Source: Planctomycetota bacterium
Lineage (GTDB): Bacteria; Planctomycetota; Planctomycetia; Pirellulales; Pirellulaceae
Length of the DNA: 13,392 bases
Assembly: GCA_024274855.1 (NCBI GenBank)
Contig: JAJSAJ010000468.1
Coordinates: forward strand, 1-13,392
Direction of reading: 5' to 3'
The notes under the pieces were generated by a model, which did not search any database, was not told where the DNA came from, and saw nothing but the letters and a program-made list of their open reading frames with translations. The position numbers and the translations under genes are program-made. Of the stretch, positions 7,349 to 12,276 are shown piece by piece (the stretch's first letter is position 1; every line of letters starts with the position of its first letter).

Positions 7349-8122
7349 CTACGAGATCTGCAGGCCAAGATGATCGGCGGCAACCGCTTCGATCGTATGT
7401 GCTTCGTCAAAGATCACGGCCTGGTAGTCGGGTAAGATACTTGCCCCTGCCTGTCGCAATGCCAGATCACTGAAGAAGAGGGCGTGATTCACAACCAGGA
7501 TTTGTGCGTGCTCGGTTCGACGGCGCGCTTGCACATAAAAGCAATCCCGATTGCGTGGACACTTGCGGCCAAGACAGTTGCCACTGTCGCTGGCAACTTC
7601 ATCCCACACACTCGGCATCGGCCGAAACGTCAAGTCACTTCGCGAGCCATCCCGCGTTTGCTCAACCCAGTTGGCAATTCGCCGCAACTGGTTTGCGTCG
7701 TGATCGCCATCGAACAGGCTGCCTGATCGCTCCATGGCAAGCTGAAGACGGCGGCGGCTGAGGTAATTTCGCCGACCCTTGACCAACAACGCCGAGAATT
7801 CGCGAGGAATCACGCTGTTCAACAACGGCAAGTCCTTACTCATCAGCTGCTGCTGCAGGCTGATGGTATGCGTCGAGATCAGCACACGGCGGACGGGAGC
7901 TTGGCTGTCGCCCTGGTCTTCGGTCACCGCCAGAATAGCGGGCACCAGATAAGCAAAGCTCTTCCCGACGCCGGTTCCCGCTTCGATTACCGCATGATGC
8001 CCCTTGGTAAGAGCCTCGGCCACGGCGTCAGCCATTTCGAGCTGTTCGGGGCGCAATTCGTAGTGCGAGAGCCTTGCGGCAATGCGACCCTCAGGACCTA
8101 GAATATCCGCGGGTGTGAGCAT
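7349..8122 (-). CDS. DinG-like helicase, N-terminal fragment (helicase domain 1)
   Basis: Numbering from the upstream ATG 8164: Walker A EAGTGVGKS at 61-69, motif Ia LISTHTISLQQQL at 95-107, iron-sulphur region with C197, C202 and C208 (spacing x4 and x5, as in DinG), NHALFFSDL at 226-234, and the DEAH box at 253-256. The position where DinG normally has its first cluster cysteine (NYLC) is Ser136 in KGRRNYLSRRR, so only three of four ligands are visible. ATG 8122 (MLTPADILGPEG) is preferred because family members usually begin close to this motif; ATG 8164 adds 14 residues and has its purine run immediately against the codon. The fragment ends at the TAG two motifs after DEAH and could not be an active helicase alone. 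Confidence 0.75.
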   Translation of the reverse strand: MLTPADILGPEGRIAARLSHYELRPEQLEMADAVAEALTKGHHAVIEAGTGVGKSFAYLVPAILAVTEDQGDSQAPVRRVLISTHTISLQQQLMSKDLPLLNSVIPREFSALLVKGRRNYLSRRRLQLAMERSGSLFDGDHDANQLRRIANWVEQTRDGSRSDLTFRPMPSVWDEVASDSGNCLGRKCPRNRDCFYVQARRRTEHAQILVVNHALFFSDLALRQAGASILPDYQAVIFDEAHTIEAVAADHLGLQIS

Positions 8123-8203
8123 GAAAGGCCAACCTTGATGATCGCAACGAACGGCGAGCCGCATCCTTCCTCGGCGGACGACAAGCTGTCAGCCCCTGTT
8201 TAC

Positions 8204-9085
8204 TCACGATGCCGATTCGATCACTCCCTCAGTCGGGCTACTGGCCGTAGCGTACAGCCGTTTCGGAATTCGACCGGCCACATACGCCAACCGCCCCGCT
8301 TCGACAGCCATCCGCATCGCTTTTGCCATGGCCAATGGATCCCGAGCATGAGCAATTCCCGTATTCAGCAACACGCCATCCGCGCCCAACTCCATGGCAA
8401 TCGACACGTCACTGGCCGTTCCAACCCCCGCGTCCACAATTACCGGATAGCCTGGGTCGTTTTCTTTGAGATACTCGAGGCATATTCTAAGGTTGTTTGC
8501 GTTCAACACACCCTGTCCCGATCCAATGGGACTGCCGGCCGGCATCACACTCGTCGCACCAGCCTCTTTCAGCCGAAGCGCCATGACCGGATCGTCGCTC
8601 GTGTAGCAGAGGACCTGAAACCCATCATCGACTAACTGCCGGGTCGCCTCGAGCGTCGCAACCGGATCGGGCAAAAGAGTTCGCGTATCTCCGAGCACTT
8701 CCAATTTGACCCAATCCGCACCTGGATTCTCAAGCCCCAACAAGATCTCACGGCCCAGCCTGGCTGTTCGAACCGCATCCTCCGCATTGAAACAACCGGC
8801 CGTGTTCGGCAGAAGGATGTAACGCGACAAGTCAATGTACTCGAGAATGTTCCGGCCTCCACTGTCGATCAACCGCTCGCGGCGAACAGCCACCGTGATA
8901 CAGTGCGTGTCCGATATGTCCAGCGCCTGTTGCATCAGTTCGTAGGTTTCATACTTCCCAGTACCGACAATCAAACGACTGTCCAACTTATGTCCGCCCA
9001 CCTGCAAGCCGCCTGCGGCGAACTGTTCCGCACCACCTGACTCTCGGTCGCCTGCCGCTGGCTGATTCTGTCTTGAATCCGTCAC
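8204..9085 (-). CDS. thiG: Thiazole synthase ThiG
   Basis: A 293-residue (beta-alpha)8 enzyme that builds the thiazole phosphate of thiamine from deoxyxylulose 5-phosphate, dehydroglycine and the sulphur carried by ThiS thiocarboxylate. Seen: SRLIVGTGKY (36-45), Schiff-base lysine Lys127 in DWVKLEVLGD, PAGSPIGSGQG (182-192), PVIVDAGVGTASD (214-226) and the closing GADGVLLNTGIAHA (235-248). About 26 extra N-terminal residues, Gln/Gly/Ala-rich, precede the conserved core. The start is GTG 9085 with AGAGGTG six to eight bases upstream. It follows thiS on the same strand, but 291 bp separate them and element copy 3 occupies nearly half of that. Stop TGA. Confidence 0.96.
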   Translation of the reverse strand: MTDSRQNQPAAGDRESGGAEQFAAGGLQVGGHKLDSRLIVGTGKYETYELMQQALDISDTHCITVAVRRERLIDSGGRNILEYIDLSRYILLPNTAGCFNAEDAVRTARLGREILLGLENPGADWVKLEVLGDTRTLLPDPVATLEATRQLVDDGFQVLCYTSDDPVMALRLKEAGATSVMPAGSPIGSGQGVLNANNLRICLEYLKENDPGYPVIVDAGVGTASDVSIAMELGADGVLLNTGIAHARDPLAMAKAMRMAVEAGRLAYVAGRIPKRLYATASSPTEGVIESAS

Positions 9086-9099
9086 TATTCACCTCTTGG

Positions 9100-9117
9100 T
9101 TGCAAATAAATAACCGT
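9100..9117 (-). promoter_or_regulatory. 18-base box shared with the protease upstream region (thiG copy)
   Basis: On the minus strand this reads ACGGTTATTTATTTGCAA, ending 14 bases before the thiG GTG. It matches 17 of 18 bases at 11550-11567, upstream of the zinc peptidase gene in the same orientation. The first seven bases are also the end of mobile element copy 3. It may be a shared upstream signal or a fragment of a repeat; I cannot tell which. Confidence 0.3.
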
Positions 9118-9244
9118 TCACGGAATGTAGGCCGCCGGCTCGCTTCCAAGGGGTCAGACCCATTTTCGGCGACAAAATGTGTTCGCGTAAAGAAACGTTT
9201 TCTCCGCCGAAAATTGCGTCAGACCCCAGCGGCGTGAACGGTCA
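9110..9244 (+). mobile_element. MITE-like hairpin element, copy 3 (135 bp), between thiS and thiG
   Basis: Same 135-base length as copies 1 and 4, about six differences from copy 1 by hand count. Inverted ends ACCGTTCAC (9113-9121) and GTGAACGGT (9234-9242) are perfect over nine bases. Unlike the others, no 9-bp direct repeat is visible at its borders (TGCAAATAA against CCCAGATTC), and the outermost bases differ (ATAACC and GGTCA). It may be older or rearranged. On the minus strand it is transcribed with thiS and thiG, so its hairpin would form in the leader just before the thiG ribosome site. Confidence 0.8.
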
Positions 9245-9376
9245 CCCAGATTCTAACGGCCATATTCCACTGGCCTGCCCCAACTGAATCTGCACTGAAT
9301 CGAGAGAACGACTCGCTGAGTCTCTTGCCGCTGAATCTCGTGTGACATGACTTCACACGATGCTGTCCAACACGAC

Positions 9377-9577
9377 TCAACCCCCCCCAACGAATGTCAC
9401 GACTTCCAGCACATCCCCCGCCTCGATCCGATGGGCCACATGCTGCCCGCGCGGAACTAGCTCGCGATTCACTTCGACTGCCAATCTTTTCGGATCGAGC
9501 TCCAACTCCACAAGCAACTCTGCAATCGTCGTACCCGACACGATCGTGCGCTGCTGGCCGTTGAAGAGAATATCCAT
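9377..9577 (-). CDS. thiS: Sulphur carrier protein ThiS
   Basis: A 66-residue ubiquitin-like sulphur carrier. Its C-terminal glycine is adenylated by ThiF, converted to a thiocarboxylate and used by ThiG. The sequence MDILFNGQQRTIVSGTTIAE...LAVEVNRELVPRGQH...GDVLEVVTFVGGG shows the family pattern and the required Gly-Gly end, encoded within a run of eight G. ATG 9577 is chosen over a GTG four codons upstream because it has AAGGTGG at good spacing and gives the usual 66-residue length. The usual partner ThiF is not in the window. Hypothetical gene 9650-10219 ends 72 bp upstream on the same strand. Confidence 0.93.
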   Translation of the reverse strand: MDILFNGQQRTIVSGTTIAELLVELELDPKRLAVEVNRELVPRGQHVAHRIEAGDVLEVVTFVGGG

Positions 9578-9649
9578 CGCCCTGGCCACCTTGGAAGAAC
9601 AAAGAACGTCTCGATCCCATGCAAACGCTTGACGTGCGGCGAGCCCTCG

Positions 9650-10219
9650 CTATTGCCGAAGCTCGATATTCCGTGCGGAACCTTTGCCTATCAACCTCAT
9701 CGGCATAATCTGCGGTGCGTTGGAGTTAAAGGCATTTCGATTGAAAGGCAGTGCATACGCGGCGAAATTCCCAGAAGTAGCATCGGCCACATAGACGATG
9801 GAGTCCGCTGGACGCACAGCCGACGAAGCTCGCACGATGGGCGCAACCCCGGTGACCATCAAGAAACGCGGCTTTTTGCCCTGAATGATCCCCAGATCAC
9901 CGCTGATGTTGTGCCTGAAATGACCGCCCATCTGACCCGTACGATTATTCAGAACCCAGCACTGAAGGTCACCGGTCAGAAAATCCAAAAAAAACACGCC
10001 TTCGACGCCATCGGTTATTAGGCCGGTCGCCATCGCAAATGTCTCGCCACTGTCGGTGGCCGAGGCATGCAGGGGCACCGCCGGGAACGTGACCCCGCCA
10101 CCCTGATCTGCCACTCGCGTTGCCAAGCTACCAATCAGCATTCCAACGCCGAGCACCAGTCCGAATCCCAAACCGGCAACGAAAACTCCGTACGGGTGTT
10201 GTTTCAACCATCGTGTCAT
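9650..10219 (-). CDS. Single-helix membrane protein of unknown function
   Basis: A 189-residue protein with a short cytoplasmic start (MTRWLKQHPYG), one hydrophobic segment at about 11-32, and an exported domain. I do not know the family by name, though it resembles planctomycete hypothetical proteins. The exported part has two similar strand-turn motifs, FFLDFLTGDLQCWVLN (76-91) and VYVADATSGNFAAYALPFN (142-160). Both have the form (hydrophobic)-D-x-x-(T/S)G-(D/N)-(L/F) and may be two strands or blades of a propeller-like fold. ATG 10219 is chosen because AGGAG lies nine bases upstream; a GTG seven codons earlier has no such site. It precedes thiS-thiG, but a role in thiamine synthesis is not implied by its sequence. 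No signal for regulation was seen. Confidence 0.75.
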   Translation of the reverse strand: MTRWLKQHPYGVFVAGLGFGLVLGVGMLIGSLATRVADQGGGVTFPAVPLHASATDSGETFAMATGLITDGVEGVFFLDFLTGDLQCWVLNNRTGQMGGHFRHNISGDLGIIQGKKPRFLMVTGVAPIVRASSAVRPADSIVYVADATSGNFAAYALPFNRNAFNSNAPQIMPMRLIGKGSARNIELRQ

Positions 10220-10240
10220 GACATGCCACTCCTGATTCAC

Positions 10241-10449
10241 ATTGGCTTAATCAAACGTCCTAATCACAAACTCCAACCCGTACTTCTGGCACGGTAATCC
10301 GGCAACACCATTAGGCATTCATCCATTATTGTAGGCATCGTCGAGAATCCGTGCAACAGAGTATGGATCGAGTGGCTCCAACCTACCCCAGGGCAGCCTT
10401 GTCACTAACCAACTTGACAATCTCTGTAGTGAGAACAGATCCCGAAATT
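10241..10449. other. Upstream region of the 9650-10219 gene
   Basis: About 200 bases between the unknown membrane protein gene and the composite repeat. It should hold that gene's minus-strand promoter. I see no convincing promoter, gene or structured RNA. Confidence 0.4.
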
Positions 10450-10682
10450 GGGAGGGCGAGCCTCCTGGCGAGCCGCGAAAGCGAACGAAACCGCGAAATC
10501 CTCGGGTAGCCGTTCACGCCGCTGGGGCCTGACGCAATTTTCGGCGGAGAAAACGTTCCTTTACGCGAACGCATTTTGTCGCCGAAAACGGGTCTGACCC
10601 CTTGGAAGCGAACCGGCGGCCTACATTCCGTGAACGGTTACATCCTCGGGCCGTCTTGGCTCAGCAGGAGCTTCGCCCTCCC
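10450..10682. repeat. GGGAGGGCGAG palindromic repeat split by element copy 4
   Basis: Left arm 10450-10474 (GGGAGGGCGAGCCTCCTGGC, then GAGCC) and right arm 10658-10682 are inverted copies matching in about 21 of 25 bases. Between them sits mobile element copy 4 with its 9-bp duplication; removing it joins the arms into a palindromic repeat of about 89 bases. A second copy lies at 12089-12155. One reading frame of such repeats spells EGEAPAEP, a peptide I recall in spurious planctomycete gene calls. Confidence 0.75.
10507..10641 (-). mobile_element. MITE-like hairpin element, copy 4 (135 bp, inverted, nested)
   Basis: Opposite orientation to copies 1-3: left end TAGCCGTTCACG, right end CGTGAACGGTTAC. 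It is bordered by a perfect 9-bp direct repeat, ATCCTCGGG at 10498-10506 and 10642-10650, the clearest target duplication in the window. It has about five differences from copy 1 over 135 bases. It inserted into the pre-existing palindromic repeat at 10450-10682. Confidence 0.85.
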
Positions 10683-10721
10683 GCGTCATCAACCGCCAGC
10701 CCACGTCATGAACCGCCAGCC
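10682..10721. repeat. Two tandem 20-base units
   Basis: CGCGTCATCAACCGCCAGCC is followed directly by CACGTCATGAACCGCCAGCC, 18 of 20 bases identical. It is non-coding and immediately follows the palindromic repeat's right arm. Confidence 0.6.
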
Positions 10722-10728
10722 ATTTCCT

Positions 10729-10766
10729 TAGTGGCACGGACACAAACCGAAGCCAAAGTGCCACTA
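10729..10766. repeat. TAGTGGCAC/GTGCCACTA hairpin, possible end of protease transcript
   Basis: A perfect 9-bp inverted repeat (10729-10737 and 10758-10766) around a 20-base loop, 40 bases past the stop of the zinc peptidase gene. No T-run follows on the minus strand, so it is not a standard intrinsic terminator. It may stabilise the mRNA end or be a separate small repeat family. Confidence 0.5.
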
Positions 10767-10805
10767 ACTGGTCACTCGAAGCAACAACGTCCAGAATCCC
10801 GTTTT

Positions 10806-11492
10806 CTAGTCGTCGCTGCGCCCACCCATGAATGCCATCAAATAATACAACAACGTCAGAACCGATTGCAGCGTGGCGGCAACATAGGTCAGCGCCGCAG
10901 CATTCAAGACACTCTTGACATAGGGCAATTCGGCAGCACTGATGATCCCCAAGTCGACCAACAATCGTTTGGCCCGAGAACTGGCGTTAAACTCGACCGG
11001 CAGATTCACAAGTTGAAAAAAGACGACGCAGGCAAACAAGACGATTACGACTAACAACAGAGGCTGGATTCGAAAAATCAACCCCAAAGTGGCTAACAGA
11101 ATCCCGGCGTTACTGCCGAAACCGGCCAACGGAACAGCCGCGTTTCGAACAACAAGCGGTGTATATCGTTCGGCATCCTGGATCGCATGTCCCACCTCGT
11201 GCGCGGCAATCCCCACTGCGGACAACGTGCGTCCGTGGTAAACATCCCCACTTAGTCTCAGTACCTTGTGACGCGGATCATAATGATCGCTTAAGTGACC
11301 CGGGACTTGTTCAATCTCCACATCGTAGAGCGAAGCCCCATCGAGAATATGCCGAGCCGCCGCAAACCCGCTCATACTGGCCGCCACGCGACTGCCTCGC
11401 GCATAAGCGCCGCGAACCATCGCCTGGGCAACCAGCCCTAAAATAAAGGCCGGTGCGATGAAAATCATCAGATAAATGTCTGGAATGATCAT
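10806..11492 (-). CDS. YugP-type membrane zinc metallopeptidase
   Basis: A 228-residue membrane protein of the Zn_peptidase_2 (YugP) family. The N-terminal helix (MIIPDIYLMIFIAPAFILGLVA) is followed by a soluble zinc domain with HEVGH at 98-102 in GIAAHEVGHAIQDA. Hydrophobic helices lie around 115-160, then LVNLPVEFNASSRA, whose Glu167 is the likely third zinc ligand, and a final helix pair. The length equals that of Bacillus YugP. ATG 11492 is preferred over an upstream TTG at 11555 because MIIPDIYLM is the family's usual beginning and AGGAAGG lies ahead of it. Substrate unknown; family members are predicted to act on membrane or envelope proteins. It appears monocistronic: 784 bases lie upstream, and the hairpin and repeats lie downstream. 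Stop TAG. Confidence 0.9.
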   Translation of the reverse strand: MIIPDIYLMIFIAPAFILGLVAQAMVRGAYARGSRVAASMSGFAAARHILDGASLYDVEIEQVPGHLSDHYDPRHKVLRLSGDVYHGRTLSAVGIAAHEVGHAIQDAERYTPLVVRNAAVPLAGFGSNAGILLATLGLIFRIQPLLLVVIVLFACVVFFQLVNLPVEFNASSRAKRLLVDLGIISAAELPYVKSVLNAAALTYVAATLQSVLTLLYYLMAFMGGRSDD

Positions 11493-11549
11493 CGTAGATC
11501 GCCTTCCTCTCCCTGCTCGGATCCTCGAGTCTCTTACTGCACCCTCTGA

Positions 11550-11567
11550 TTGCAAACAAATAACCGT
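11550..11567 (-). promoter_or_regulatory. 18-base box shared with the thiG upstream region (protease copy)
   Basis: On the minus strand ACGGTTATTTGTTTGCAA, 57 bases before the peptidase ATG. It matches the box before thiG at 17 of 18 bases, and the following ten bases are also partly alike (both end in GGTG). The orientation relative to the downstream gene is the same in both places. Confidence 0.3.
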
Positions 11568-11691
11568 ACGATGGCCTTCCCGGCCGTCGATCGAAGGCTC
11601 AAATCAAGTTCATCGCCATGCTCCCAGAAGTCACTCTGTATTACTAAGGATTCGCCAATCAATAACTGTCGCACTCTTCCGCGTACAGACC

Positions 11692-11712
11692 CCCATGGGC
11701 TTGTCCCATGGG
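11692..11712. repeat. CCCATGGG-CTTGT-CCCATGGG hairpin
   Basis: Two copies of the self-complementary octamer CCCATGGG separated by five bases, able to form a tight hairpin. Not followed by a T-run on either strand. Role unknown. Confidence 0.55.
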
Positions 11713-12088
11713 TGAATCAGTCTCGCAGCTAAGAAGGATCGCCGCCCGAACGCCCCCCAGTAAACGCGAAACCCATTGATTCGCCAGCCCTAAGCTTCAA
11801 CGATCGTTAAGTTCTTCACTGACTTCCAGCGACCGCCAGGAGCGGGCCATTGGAACCCCGAGCAGTAGCTTGGAGTTGGTTGCGGCCCTGCCGCCGGAGA
11901 GTCGCCAACCCCCAACCAGACTCCCATTCGGTCCGTTCGCGTTGGTCGATCTCCAGCCCCCACCCGGCATCGAGCAGCGGCGACCTTGATATCATATCCA
12001 ACGTCCCTCTCGCGGCAACCGCCTCGCGACCCATACACCCCACCCGAGGGAACTAATTGGCTTGGATTACTAGCCTTTGTCTCAAAAC

Positions 12089-12155
12089 GGGAGGGCGAGG
12101 CTCCTGCCGAGCCGTTCTGGCCAACAAAACAAGAGGCTCAGCGGGAGCTTCGCCC
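12089..12155. repeat. GGGAGGGCGAGG palindromic repeat, second copy
   Basis: Left arm 12089-12113 (GGGAGGGCGAGGCTCCTGCC, then GAGCC) and right arm 12135-12155 (GGCTCAGCGGGAGCTTCGCCC) are inverted around a 21-base loop. It is the uninterrupted counterpart of the repeat split by element copy 4. The plus strand spells REGEAPAEP in one frame, so small gene calls here are artefacts. Confidence 0.75.
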
Positions 12156-12276
12156 AGTCGGTAGAACGGGCACCCTCTGGCAATGACAGAGATCGTGCGA
12201 TAAGTTCGATGGAGTCGTTCCCTTCTGCTTGTCTGCTTGAAAAGCCCGCTGGCCGCTGTTCCGCGTCATTCTTGAT

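Larger units (their letters stand above)
6137..8122 (-). pseudogene. dinG: DinG/XPD-type helicase gene interrupted by one in-frame TAG
   Basis: Read as a single frame, this locus encodes a complete superfamily 2 DNA helicase of the DinG/YoaA type, about 661 residues from ATG 8122 (675 from ATG 8164). A TAG at 7351-7349 splits it, just after LGLQIS and before AQIEYVLNKLYNDRRGKG. The frame is unchanged across the stop and no other lesion is seen. All C-terminal helicase motifs are preserved, so the change is recent, a sequencing error, or read through. TAG terminates several other genes in this window (543, 1498, 2078, 5068, 10806), so genome-wide reassignment is unlikely. A TCG-to-TAG or CAG-to-TAG change would suffice. 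The family unwinds 5'-tailed DNA, often at R-loops or damaged forks. It lies downstream of thiG on the same strand. Confidence 0.85.
11493..12276. other. Long divergent intergenic region
   Basis: 784 bases between two genes reading away from each other (zinc peptidase on minus, secreted repeat protein on plus), so both promoters should lie here. Visible structure is limited to the shared 18-base box (11550-11567), a CCCATGGG hairpin (11692-11712) and one palindromic repeat (12089-12155). Short frames at 11790-12056 overlap in several frames on both strands, have no family resemblance and are not called. Confidence 0.5.

Noticed and set aside
9086..10240. TPP (thiamine) riboswitch ahead of thiS or thiG
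   Set aside because: I looked for the CTGAGA and ACCTGATCTGG-type thi-box sequences on the minus strand and did not find them.
10383..10574. 63-codon minus-strand open frame
   Set aside because: It lies across the palindromic repeat and element copy 4 and is explained by repeat sequence.
11790..12056. Possible small protein genes in the divergent intergenic region
   Set aside because: Several frames on both strands are open at once, none has a recognisable product, and part of the neighbouring open sequence is a palindromic repeat.
12086..12170. AACGGG direct repeat around the second palindromic repeat as a target duplication
   Set aside because: Only six bases, not abutting the arm on the right side, and not seen at the other copy.
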